NCBI GenBank assembly: GCA_039794405.1
Contig: JBDIVL010000015.1
Location: forward strand, 1 to 64,000
Source of the DNA: JBDIVL01 sp039794405
Lineage (GTDB): Bacteria > Planctomycetota > Brocadiia > Brocadiales > Brocadiaceae
Length of the DNA: 64,000 bases
Reading direction: 5' to 3'
The first letter of the stretch is position 1, and each line of letters begins with the position of its first letter. The notes under the pieces are model-generated. The model saw only the letters and a list, made by a program, of their open reading frames with translations. It did not search any database and had not been told where the DNA came from. Shown here one piece after another: positions 34,297 to 42,395 of the stretch. Both the position numbers and the translations under genes were made by a program.

Positions 34297-34361
34297 CGAC
34301 CCTTTTGTTTGAAGGAGTGTTACGGGAACGTTCATAGTAAACTTTAGAGTTAAGCGCAAAA

Positions 34362-34739
34362 ATGTTTGCTGAAACAAGCTTGATAATTTATACCTCAATC
34401 GTGCAGGGATTTTTTTATTTTATTACTGGCATTTGGCCCATTATCAGCATGCGTACGTTTCAAAGGGTAACCGGACCTAAAACTGACAATTGGTTGGTTA
34501 ATACGGTCGGTGTTCTCGTGATGGTGATTGGTGCAGTGCTTATTCTTGCAGGAATTCGGGAAAATGTAACCCCCGAAATCTTTGTCCTTGCATCCGGAAG
34601 TGCTGCTGGATTAGCTGCAATAGATATCATCTATGTAACCAGGAAGCGCATCAGTTCAGTATATCTTCTCGATGCATTTGTGGAACTTATCCTCGTGATA
34701 ATATGGATGTATACCTATAGTATTTTATGGAGACAATAA
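34362..34739 (+). CDS. Small four-helix membrane protein, unknown
   Basis: A 125-residue protein with four predicted membrane helices (IIYTSIVQGFFYFITGIWPI, NTVGVLVMVIGAVLILAG, IFVLASGSAAGLAAIDIIYV and LLDAFVELILVIIWMYTYSI). A short motif, MRTFQRVTGPKTDNWLV, lies between helices 1 and 2. I do not recognise the family. Its stop overlaps the start of the TorD-like gene (TAATG), so it is the first gene of the cluster that leads to the molybdopterin enzyme and may anchor something for it. Confidence 0.72.
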   Translation: MFAETSLIIYTSIVQGFFYFITGIWPIISMRTFQRVTGPKTDNWLVNTVGVLVMVIGAVLILAGIRENVTPEIFVLASGSAAGLAAIDIIYVTRKRISSVYLLDAFVELILVIIWMYTYSILWRQ

Positions 34740-35467
34740 TGACTCAAACATCATTATCAGTGACATACATTGGTTCAAATATTCGGAGTAATTTATACAA
34801 GTTACTCTCTCTTGGACTCCGTTATCCTACTCCTGAGGTCTTTAAAACCTTTCAGAACGGGGAATTTTTAGTAAAGTTGTGGGGCAGTATATCGCTACTT
34901 CCCCATCTTAAACCCATAATAACTGAAATGTTTGAGGTGAGCAGAAGGACACTTAATGACTTGGAAAATCTTACCTTTGCAGATTTTGAAATAAAATTAG
35001 TTCAAACTTTTGATATAAGTGTTCCTGAGTTATTCTGCATGCCTTATGAGGGACTTTGTCGGGAAGAGCCTGGAGACGATATTACACCGGATATCAGTGA
35101 ACTCTATAAATATTTTGGCCTTAGTATAAGGAGACACGGAAGCACTCATGAGCTTCCCGATCGTCTTTGCGCGGAACTGGAGTTTCTTAGCTTTTTGACT
35201 TTTAAAGAGACACAGGCCAGAAAATGTGAGGATGATAAGCTTCTCAAGGACTACATTACGGCACAAAAAGATTTTCTTGAACGTCACTTAATACAATGGG
35301 TGCCAAAATATTGTGGTTTACTCCAAAAGGCATTCATTTTGCCATTTTATTTATGTATCGCCCGTGTTACGTCAATGTATATTGCCTATGAGCTTGAATT
35401 AGTAACCTCAAGTCTGGAGGGCATTGAGGCAAATAGGACAGAAGAACACGAATTTGCTTCACTATGA
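34739..35467 (+). CDS. TorD/DmsD-family molybdoenzyme chaperone
   Basis: A 242-residue all-helical protein of the TorD/DmsD/NarJ family, which binds molybdoenzymes during cofactor insertion. The family marks are the YKLLSLGLRYPTPEVF start, a central PELFCMPYEGLCREEPGDD segment and ELPDRLCAELEFLSFLTFKE. I take ATG 34739, which overlaps the previous stop and has GGAG at a suitable distance, rather than ATG 34727. The likely client is the molybdopterin oxidoreductase encoded 1.5 kb downstream in the same direction. Confidence 0.8.
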   Translation: MTQTSLSVTYIGSNIRSNLYKLLSLGLRYPTPEVFKTFQNGEFLVKLWGSISLLPHLKPIITEMFEVSRRTLNDLENLTFADFEIKLVQTFDISVPELFCMPYEGLCREEPGDDITPDISELYKYFGLSIRRHGSTHELPDRLCAELEFLSFLTFKETQARKCEDDKLLKDYITAQKDFLERHLIQWVPKYCGLLQKAFILPFYLCIARVTSMYIAYELELVTSSLEGIEANRTEEHEFASL

Positions 35468-35482
35468 GAACGAGAGGAATGA

Positions 35483-36367
35483 ATGGTGGAGTCAAAGAAA
35501 AATATCCATGAATTGAAACAGAAGCGGTGGGACCTGCTGGAGAAAATCAATAGGATTGCCGATAAACCGTTAATTATCCTTTCATTTGTCTGGCTTAGTT
35601 TGCTTATCATTGATTTTACCAGAGGGCTTAACGAATTACTTAAGACAATAAATTATATAATTTGGATATGTTTTATTCTGGATTTTTTCGTAGAGATTAT
35701 TATTGCTCCGCGCAAATGGCAATATTTGAAACGAAACTGGTTGACGTCCGCCTCACTGGTTTTGCCTGCATTGCGGATTCTCCGTGTCATTCATATTATT
35801 CGGTTTTTACGGGTGACGCATACTGTACGAGCCATAAGTCTTTTACGGTTTATAACGGTGTTAAACCGTAGTATGGGTGCAGTTTCCTATGTTCTGGGAA
35901 GGCACGGAATCGGCTATTTGTTAACGGTTACTGCCATTATTACATTTGCCAGTGCTGCTGCAATGGCGCGGTTTGAAAGTCCTGACGCATTGCGTGAAGC
36001 AGGGTTTGTAAAGGCTGCTGAAGCAGGTGCCGGTCTGCGTAATTACGGTGATGCCTTGTGGTGGACCGCAATGGTCATGACCACTATGGGCTCTGAATAC
36101 TGGCCGAAGACCACAGAAGGCCGTTTGCTCGGCTGGCTGCTAGCCTTGTATGCATTTGCTATTTTTGGGTACATTACTGCAACGATTGCCAGTTATTTTA
36201 TCGGATATGATATGAAAAAGAAATCCACGGGAAAAGAGGATATCGGTGCTGACAACATCCGTGCATTGCAAGGGGAAATCTCGGCACTCAGAAACCAGGT
36301 TGCATTTCTCTTGACGCATCAGGAAAATAATCAGCGAAATAAAAATGAAAACGTAGTAAGGAGATAG
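35483..36367 (+). CDS. Voltage-gated-type ion channel with altered selectivity filter
   Basis: A 294-residue six-helix ion transporter. S4 is visible with regularly spaced Arg/His (RILRVIHIIRFLRVTHTVRA, about 98-117). The pore helix is DALWWTAMVM and the filter reads TTMGSEYWP (200-208) where potassium channels have TVGYGD; Tyr and Gly of the filter are replaced by Ser and Glu. S6 follows (LGWLLALYAFAIFGYITATI). The C-terminus has a short coiled coil (IRALQGEISALRNQVAFLL, 259-277), usual for tetramer assembly. Ion choice cannot be inferred from a canonical filter here. It follows the TorD-like gene by 15 bases. Confidence 0.85.
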   Translation: MVESKKNIHELKQKRWDLLEKINRIADKPLIILSFVWLSLLIIDFTRGLNELLKTINYIIWICFILDFFVEIIIAPRKWQYLKRNWLTSASLVLPALRILRVIHIIRFLRVTHTVRAISLLRFITVLNRSMGAVSYVLGRHGIGYLLTVTAIITFASAAAMARFESPDALREAGFVKAAEAGAGLRNYGDALWWTAMVMTTMGSEYWPKTTEGRLLGWLLALYAFAIFGYITATIASYFIGYDMKKKSTGKEDIGADNIRALQGEISALRNQVAFLLTHQENNQRNKNENVVRR

Positions 36368-36376
36368 CTGAATAAC

Positions 36377-36410
36377 ATCTGGCGAGCAGAATCTCAAACC
36401 GGAAAAAAAG
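36377..36410. repeat. GCGAGC...CTCAAACCGG unit after the channel gene
   Basis: CTGGCGAGCAGAATCTCAAA with CCGGAAAAA starts 10 bases after the stop codon and matches, with changes, the GCGAGGCGAAGCCTCAGACC units at 11547, 41412 and 59558. Confidence 0.4.
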
Positions 36411-36449
36411 TATGAGACCACCAGTTTATCATTTTTTCATTTTGTAGGC

Positions 36450-36471
36450 TTCATGAAATATATTTCATGAA
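36450..36471. promoter_or_regulatory. Perfect 22-bp palindrome upstream of the Csp gene
   Basis: TTCATGAAATA is followed directly by its exact complement TATTTCATGAA. It ends five bases before the AAAGGAGTG ribosome site of the copper-protein gene, where a repressor would block transcription or an mRNA hairpin would press on the ribosome site. It matches no operator consensus I know with certainty; an operator function is an inference from position and perfect symmetry. Confidence 0.55.
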
Positions 36472-36488
36472 AAGAAAGGAGTGACGTT

Positions 36489-36857
36489 ATGGTTTACACA
36501 ATGACACAAATGTCTCAAGATTTAGATCAGTGTATTAAGGACTGCCTGGATTGTTACAAAACCTGTATAACGACAATGTCACATTGTCTGGAAAAAGGTG
36601 GAAAGCATGCAGAAGCAAAGCATATTGTATTACTCAAGGATTGTGCTGATATTTGCAGAACGAGTGCTGAATTCATGCTGAGAAATTCCGGCAAGTCTGA
36701 GCGGATATGCTTAATTTGCTCGGATATTTGCATGGAATGTGCTACAAGCTGTGACAGGCTTGCAGATGATGACCAAATGAGGGAATGTGCAAATATTTGC
36801 AGGCGCTGTGCAGATTCGTGCAGAAGAATGGCAGAAACTGCGGCACAGCATGTATAG
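36489..36857 (+). CDS. Four-helix-bundle copper-binding protein (Csp-type, DUF326)
   Basis: A 122-residue Cys-rich protein (about 15 Cys). The pattern Cys-x2-Cys-x3-Cys repeats along four helices (CIKDCLDCYKTC, CADICRTSAEF, CLICSDICMECATSC, CANICRRCADSCRRM), as in the copper storage proteins Csp and the DUF326 family. There is no signal peptide, so it resembles cytosolic Csp3, which stores Cu(I) inside the bundle. AAAGGAG precedes ATG 36489. Lying between the channel and the molybdoenzyme, it suggests the cluster meets metal or redox stress. Confidence 0.88.
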   Translation: MVYTMTQMSQDLDQCIKDCLDCYKTCITTMSHCLEKGGKHAEAKHIVLLKDCADICRTSAEFMLRNSGKSERICLICSDICMECATSCDRLADDDQMRECANICRRCADSCRRMAETAAQHV

Positions 36858-36991
36858 TTAGAGAATAACAGCGAGCAGGGTTGGAAGCCTCATATCAATA
36901 AGACAGAGGAAAGAGATACGATGGGGATGTATGGAGGGTTACTCAGCAAGTAGCCGGGTAGGTTGGTGTAAGAAACCTATAGGAGAAGAAA

Positions 36992-39862
36992 ATGCCAATT
37001 ACGATGATTGAAACACGTAACAGTATCACGGACATCTGGGGTGAGAGAACACCATATGAGGGCAAATGGCCTGAACGTGTAGATGAGCGGCTGCTGGAAG
37101 AACCAGAGCGATGGGTGCAGTCGGTATGTTCTCTTTGTTCAATGGGCTGTGCGATGGATATTGGAGTGAGGGATGGGAAAATGGTTGGAGTACGGGGGCG
37201 TAGTATGGACCGCGTGAACCACGGCAGGCTGGGTCCAAAAGGCCTACATGGATGGCAGGCCAATAACAGCACTGACCGTCTGACGGATCCACTGATAAGG
37301 CAGGATGGCAAACTGATAAAGACAACATGGGATACAGCAATGGATCAGATTGTTCAGCAATCAAAAGAGATTATCGATCGCTATACCGGCAGTGCCATTG
37401 GGTTTTATAATTCGGGGCAGCTTTTGCTTGAAGAATATTATACTTTATCACTTATTGGTGATGCAGGTATTCATACCCCCCATATGGACGGAAATACACG
37501 TCTCTGTACGGCAACTGCGGCAATGGCCCTTATTGAATCTTTTGGTACCGATGGTTATCCGGGTTCCTTCGCTGATTTTGATACCACTGATGCGATTCTG
37601 CACGTAGGGCATAATATCGCCGACACGCAGACTGTTCTCTGGATGCGTGTTCTCGACCGGCTTCATAGTATGAACCGTCCGAAGCTTGTTGTAATTGATC
37701 CGCGAAGAACCGAGACTGCTAAAGAGGCCGATGTGCATATCGCTCCGCGCCTTGGTACAAATGTACCTGTGATGAATGGTCTGCTGAATTTAATTATGAA
37801 AGCCGGGCATATTGACCGGAAATTTATTCAGGAACATACTGTTGGTTTTCATAAACTGGAAGAGATAACCGCTCAATGGACAGTAGAACGTGTTGAGTCT
37901 GTAGCGGGAGTGCCTGCCAAGACTCTGCAAGCTGCAGCAGAAATCCTTGGTACTACGCCGACGTTAGTTTCCACGGTACTGCAGGGTGTTTATCAATCAT
38001 GGCAGGCAACTGCTGCTGCGGTACAGGTCAACAATTTACACCTCATTCGGGGAATGATTGGCAGGCCGGGTTGTACGGTTTTTCAAATGAATGGCCAACC
38101 GAGCGCTCTAAATACCCGTGAATGTGGTGCAAACGGTGAGTTGGTTGCCTTCAGAAATTGGAGTAATCCGTTACATGTAGCCGAGCAGGCACGTATATGG
38201 AATGTAAGACTGGAAGACATTCCCCATGCAAATCCACCAACGCACGTCATGCAAATATTTCGTTACGCTGAAATAGGCTCGATAAAACTTCTCTGGATCA
38301 TAGGTACAAATCCTGCTGTATCGCTTCCTGAGTTATCGCGCATTCGCCGCATCCTTCAGAAAAAAGATCTCTTTGTTATCGTACAGGACGGGTTTATGAG
38401 TGAAACGGCTGCGCTGGCAGATGTTGTATTGCCAACGGCAATCTGGGGTGAAAAAACCGGATGTTTTACGAACGCCGACCGTACTGTTCATATCTCTTAC
38501 AAGGCGATTGACCCGCCAGGCGAGGCACGCTCCGATCTCGAAATTTTCCTTTATTATGCACGGTTAATGGATTTTCGTGATAAGGATGGGGCTCCTCTTA
38601 TTAAATGGAATGATCCTGAAGGGGCGTTTGATGCCTGGAAGGAATGTTCCCGTGGCCGTCCGTGTGATTACTCAGGGCTCAGTTACGCAAAACTGAGCGG
38701 AGGATCGGGAATTCACTGGCCATGTAACGATACATTTCCAGACGGTGCAGAGCGTCTTTATACAAACGGCATGTTTCATACGGGTTTTGACTATTGCGAA
38801 ACGTATGGTCATGATTTAACTACCGGTGCTGCTGTTACACCTGAAGAATACCGGCTCAATGATCCAAAGGGAAAGGCCATTATTAAGGCTGCCGATTATG
38901 TACCTCCGGATGAAGAGCCAGATGAAGATTATCCTCTGTGGCTTACAACAGGCCGGGTAGTGTACCATTGGCATACCCGCACCAGGACGGGACGGGTACG
39001 TGAACTTAATGATGCTGCACCTGATGTCTTCGTACAGATCTCACATGGGGACGCACTCCGCTATAAAATTAATGATGGTGATATGGTAGAAGTAGAATCC
39101 CGGCGCGGCAAGATCCTTGCCTATGCACGCCTGGGCGATATTAATCCAGGACACGTATTTATTCCTTTTCATTACGGATATTGGGATAATAATGAGCGTC
39201 CGCGGGCAGCAAATGAACTGACAATTACCGGTTGGGATCCGGTAAGCAAGCAACCCCATTTTAAATATGCTGCTGTACAAATCCGGAAAACCGATAAGTC
39301 CGTTTTGCAGGAAAGCATGGGAGAAATGGTAAAAAGTGTTGCCAGGGAAATGAAAAGTGTCGTTGGAATGGTAAAGGAAGCTGTTACGAGTGAAGGAATC
39401 AAAAGGTACATTACAACATATCTTGAATTGGCACGGAGTAGCGAGCAGGAATTAGTTGATTCTTTTCTGAAAATGGAAACAGATCACGCTCACGAGTATG
39501 ATATTGCATCAATGTGCCGGTTGATGGCTTCATGGTCTAAGAGCCATATCCGGGATATTTCTCCTTTCATTGAGCAGTACATCGGACAGAAGAGCAGACA
39601 ACCAAAAAGGCATGATACGAAGCGCTTTTACGGAACCCGTGTCGGGAGCATAGGGTTGCTGCGAGATCTGCAAGACCTCTATGTACTGACCCTCGAGGTA
39701 GAAATGTGCTGGGCAGTTATTTCACTGGCTGCGAAGGAGTGCATGGACATACAGCTTGAGAACACTTGTAATAAATTCAGAGAGGAGATTCATCGGCAGA
39801 TAAGCTGGTTAAAGACACGTGTCCATAGTGCTGCACCTCAAACACTCATTGTTGGAGAGTAA
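36992..39862 (+). CDS. Molybdopterin oxidoreductase with three-Cys Fe-S motif and C-terminal extension
   Basis: A 956-residue DMSO-reductase-superfamily enzyme, nearest in style to assimilatory nitrate reductase or formate dehydrogenase. The N-terminal Fe-S domain has Cys46, Cys49 and Cys53 (CSLCSMGC) but Gly81 (HGRLGPKG) where the fourth Cys is expected. The probable molybdenum ligand is Cys172 (GNTRLCTAT). The cofactor-binding C-terminal domain is recognisable (PLWLTTGRVVYHWHTRTRTG to about 765). Residues 770-956 are an extra helical region with Glu and His pairs (FLKMETDHAHEYD, LEVEMCWAVISLAAKE) that could be a ferritin-like bundle. No Tat signal is visible, so it is probably cytoplasmic. 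Substrate unknown. Confidence 0.85.
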   Translation: MPITMIETRNSITDIWGERTPYEGKWPERVDERLLEEPERWVQSVCSLCSMGCAMDIGVRDGKMVGVRGRSMDRVNHGRLGPKGLHGWQANNSTDRLTDPLIRQDGKLIKTTWDTAMDQIVQQSKEIIDRYTGSAIGFYNSGQLLLEEYYTLSLIGDAGIHTPHMDGNTRLCTATAAMALIESFGTDGYPGSFADFDTTDAILHVGHNIADTQTVLWMRVLDRLHSMNRPKLVVIDPRRTETAKEADVHIAPRLGTNVPVMNGLLNLIMKAGHIDRKFIQEHTVGFHKLEEITAQWTVERVESVAGVPAKTLQAAAEILGTTPTLVSTVLQGVYQSWQATAAAVQVNNLHLIRGMIGRPGCTVFQMNGQPSALNTRECGANGELVAFRNWSNPLHVAEQARIWNVRLEDIPHANPPTHVMQIFRYAEIGSIKLLWIIGTNPAVSLPELSRIRRILQKKDLFVIVQDGFMSETAALADVVLPTAIWGEKTGCFTNADRTVHISYKAIDPPGEARSDLEIFLYYARLMDFRDKDGAPLIKWNDPEGAFDAWKECSRGRPCDYSGLSYAKLSGGSGIHWPCNDTFPDGAERLYTNGMFHTGFDYCETYGHDLTTGAAVTPEEYRLNDPKGKAIIKAADYVPPDEEPDEDYPLWLTTGRVVYHWHTRTRTGRVRELNDAAPDVFVQISHGDALRYKINDGDMVEVESRRGKILAYARLGDINPGHVFIPFHYGYWDNNERPRAANELTITGWDPVSKQPHFKYAAVQIRKTDKSVLQESMGEMVKSVAREMKSVVGMVKEAVTSEGIKRYITTYLELARSSEQELVDSFLKMETDHAHEYDIASMCRLMASWSKSHIRDISPFIEQYIGQKSRQPKRHDTKRFYGTRVGSIGLLRDLQDLYVLTLEVEMCWAVISLAAKECMDIQLENTCNKFREEIHRQISWLKTRVHSAAPQTLIVGE

Positions 39863-40008
39863 GAGAACCGGAGACATGTTAAATACCTGGTGAAAAACCT
39901 TTCCTTTATTCCCCTCTTGCGAAGAGTGGGAAAGAGGGTGATTATATAAAATAGCGTTGAACGACAAGTGAAAAAACTCAATTTAGGGATAATTGGAAGG
40001 AGGGAAAA

Positions 40009-41409
40009 ATGCGTACTGAGATGAGACCACGAGTTTTAACAGCACTATTCATACCTACCATATTATTTGCTGTGATTTTGGGGTTTATTCTCTCACATGA
40101 ACAAGCTTTCGGCGGCAAGAAGAAAACAGAACCAAGCAGGAAAGTAAAGAAACTTGAATCGGACATACAGAAAAATATACTTACCGTAATTGAAGAAGGC
40201 AGAATTGTCTTTCAATTTGATACATTTGGTGACGAAGATTTCTGGGGTGGCCAGCTTCAGCTTCATAAGGCAATTGACGGCAGCGATGGTGGTTCTGGCG
40301 TGAGCCCAAATAGGGCATTAGAATTGGGGTTAAAAGTTGATGCGAATGCACTTCCTGAAAATCTCGTTCAGCAAATTAAGGCAGGCCAGATCGATTTTGA
40401 CGACCCTGCAACTACAGTCTCCTTACTTAAGCTCAATGCTATTATTGGCCTTACTGGATGTTTTAATTCTGATGGCACCCTAAGCTCAATAGGTATCCAA
40501 TGTGCACTTTGCCATTCTACGGTGAATAATTCTTTTGCCTTTGGTATTGGTCAAAGATTGGATGGATGGGCCAATCATGATCTTAATGTTGGTGCTATTA
40601 TAGCAACTGCTTCCAATTTGCAACCGATAGCCGATCTGCTTACCACCGATGTGGAAACAGTGAAAGAGGTATTGAATAGCTGGGGACCCGGGAAATTTGA
40701 TGCGCAACTCCTATTAGATGGTAAAGGTTTTAATGAACAGGGTGACTCAGCAGCTACGTTGATTCCAAACGCTTTTGGATTGGCAGGTTTCAACCTGCAT
40801 ACCTGGACAGGAGGATGGGGTACCGTAACTTACTGGAACGCATTTGTTGCTAATATTGAAATGCATGGTAAGGGTACCTTTTTTGACACCCGATTGGACG
40901 ACACCGCAAAATTTCCTGTTGCTGCGAAGGCTGGTTTTGGTCACCTTCAGATAGAGCCGGAAGAGGACCAAATTACCTCAAAACTTCCAGCACTTCATGT
41001 TTATCAACTAGCTTTGCCGGCTCCCAAGCCTGTATCTGGTTTACATTTTAATGTAGATGCGGCTGTCAGAGGAAATGAGCTTTTCAGTGGGAAGGCTCAA
41101 TGCAGTACTTGCCATACTGTGCCATTATGGACCGAACCAGGGTGGAATGTTCATGAGCCCGATGAGATCGGTATCGACAGCTTCCAGGCTAACCGGTCTC
41201 CTGATAATACTTATAAAACGATGAATCTGGAAGGCCTTTTTATCCGTGAACTAGGGATCAATATGAAAGAAGAGAACAAGGGCCGCTTCTATCATGATGG
41301 CCGTTTTGCAACCCTGAAGGATGTTGTTAACCATTATAATAGTGTCCTAAGCTTGGGATTAACCGATCAAGAAAAAGATGATCTAATCGAATATTTAAAA
41401 TCACTTTAA
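40009..41409 (+). CDS. Di-haem cytochrome c (cytochrome c peroxidase/MauG-like)
   Basis: A 466-residue exported protein with an uncleaved or cleaved N-terminal hydrophobic segment (LFIPTILFAVILGFILS). Two CxxCH sites bind haem c: CALCH at 165-169 and CSTCH at 365-369. The late part (FSGKAQCSTCHTVPLWTEPG, NLEGLFIRELGIN, GRFYHDGRFATLKDVVNHYN) fits di-haem cytochrome c peroxidase or MauG-type proteins, whose distal region carries the GRFYHDGR segment. GGAGGG precedes the ATG. It probably passes or receives electrons in the periplasm; peroxidase activity is not assured. Confidence 0.85.
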   Translation: MRTEMRPRVLTALFIPTILFAVILGFILSHEQAFGGKKKTEPSRKVKKLESDIQKNILTVIEEGRIVFQFDTFGDEDFWGGQLQLHKAIDGSDGGSGVSPNRALELGLKVDANALPENLVQQIKAGQIDFDDPATTVSLLKLNAIIGLTGCFNSDGTLSSIGIQCALCHSTVNNSFAFGIGQRLDGWANHDLNVGAIIATASNLQPIADLLTTDVETVKEVLNSWGPGKFDAQLLLDGKGFNEQGDSAATLIPNAFGLAGFNLHTWTGGWGTVTYWNAFVANIEMHGKGTFFDTRLDDTAKFPVAAKAGFGHLQIEPEEDQITSKLPALHVYQLALPAPKPVSGLHFNVDAAVRGNELFSGKAQCSTCHTVPLWTEPGWNVHEPDEIGIDSFQANRSPDNTYKTMNLEGLFIRELGINMKEENKGRFYHDGRFATLKDVVNHYNSVLSLGLTDQEKDDLIEYLKSL

Positions 41410-41411
41410 TT

Positions 41412-41545
41412 ACCAGCGAGGCAAAGCCTCAAACCAATAAAAGAGTTTGTAAATACGATTTCACAAATACATAGTATCATGAGCTATCAGCAACCAACTT
41501 TCGGCATGTAAGCTGATGGCTGACCGTTGATAAAGTTTAAAAACA
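41412..41545. repeat. Composite GCGAGGC + AGCTGA repeat
   Basis: ACCAGCGAGGCAAAGCCTCA starts three bases after the cytochrome stop codon, followed by ATGAGCTATCAGCAACC and AAGCTGATGGCTGACC. The same order of units is seen at 11547-11650. Confidence 0.6.
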
Positions 41546-41637
41546 TTTACACATCATTGGGTATTTGAATCTTTAAGTCAGGCATTGTGTAAAAACTTGA
41601 AGATAATTTTTTTGAGATTACGTATGGAGGTGTTCTT

Positions 41638-41928
41638 ATGGCGCAGTCTAAAACTACAACCGATCATGAAATAATCAGGAGATGGGCAGAAGAACGTGGT
41701 GGCAGGCCGGTTACCGTTAAGGGAACAGGCAGTGAGGATGAACCAGGCGTGCTTCGCATAGATTTTCCTGATTATCGTGGAGAAGAGAGATTTCAGGAGA
41801 TCTCCTGGGAAGAATTTTTCAAGAAATTCGATAAGGAAGGGTTGGTATTCCTTTATCAGGAGGAGACGAAGAGTGGCAAAAAAAGTAGATTCAATAAGAT
41901 TATTAGTCATGAAACGGCAAAGAAATAA
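41638..41928 (+). CDS. Small conserved protein, unknown
   Basis: A 96-residue soluble protein (HEIIRRWAEERGGRPVTVKG, then TGSEDEPGVLRIDFPDYRGE and ISWEEFFKKFDKEGLVFLYQ). Proteins of this kind are widespread in bacteria and sometimes carry the misleading name 1,4-alpha-glucan branching enzyme. The pattern R-W-A-E-x-R-G-G-x-P with the later ISWEEFF is well conserved. I know of no shown function. GGAGG precedes the ATG; the cupin gene starts ten bases after its stop, so the two are co-transcribed. Confidence 0.75.
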   Translation: MAQSKTTTDHEIIRRWAEERGGRPVTVKGTGSEDEPGVLRIDFPDYRGEERFQEISWEEFFKKFDKEGLVFLYQEETKSGKKSRFNKIISHETAKK

Positions 41929-41938
41929 GGAGTCTTCT

Positions 41939-42280
41939 ATGGGTGATAAAACCGTTACAAAAGTTCAGTCCAAGTACTCGCCAAAGGGTCAGAACGGCCA
42001 GAGATATCTTGCTTCGGGTATTCGGGTTTCCATGCGCCTTTGGGAAGATGAACAGCCTGGTGATCTAAAGCCAGAAACAAGCCGTGATTATGAGACTGTT
42101 GGTTTTGTGATCATGGGCCGTGCTGAACTTCATACGGAAGGTCAACTTATTCTCCTTGAGACTGGTGACTCATGGGTTGTGCCCAGAGGAGCTGTTCATG
42201 CATACAAGATTTTAGAACCGTTTACAGCAGTCGAGGCAACTTCTCCCCCTTTTCATGTTCATGGACGTGAAAAATGTTAA
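41939..42280 (+). CDS. Cupin domain protein
   Basis: A 113-residue single-domain cupin. The second cupin motif is clear (GDSWVVPRGAVHAYKIL) and the first is present in weak form (ETVGFVIMGRAELHTEG), lacking the HxH pair, so metal binding is uncertain. ATG 41939 is preceded by AAGGAG; the frame extends upstream into the previous gene but without a start site. It sits in the run that begins with the small conserved protein and ends with the zinc dehydrogenase. Confidence 0.85.
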   Translation: MGDKTVTKVQSKYSPKGQNGQRYLASGIRVSMRLWEDEQPGDLKPETSRDYETVGFVIMGRAELHTEGQLILLETGDSWVVPRGAVHAYKILEPFTAVEATSPPFHVHGREKC

Positions 42281-42286
42281 ACACAT

Positions 42287-42312
42287 GGTTCAATATGCAA
42301 GATTGGACCAAC
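42287..42312. repeat. Single-end copy of family A repeat
   Basis: GGTTCAATATGCAAGATTGG followed by ACCAAC matches the right-hand hairpin of the 120-bp element. It begins six bases after the cupin stop codon. Confidence 0.6.
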
Positions 42313-42395
42313 TTTGAGTTACTACTAATCTTCTAAGGCATCATGATAACTTTATAACATTTTCTGTAAAAACTAAAAACAAAGGAGAATATTGT

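Noticed and set aside
36992..39862. Selenocysteine formate dehydrogenase
   Set aside because: The metal-ligand position is Cys (RLCTAT), there is no in-frame TGA, and overall layout does not match FdhF.
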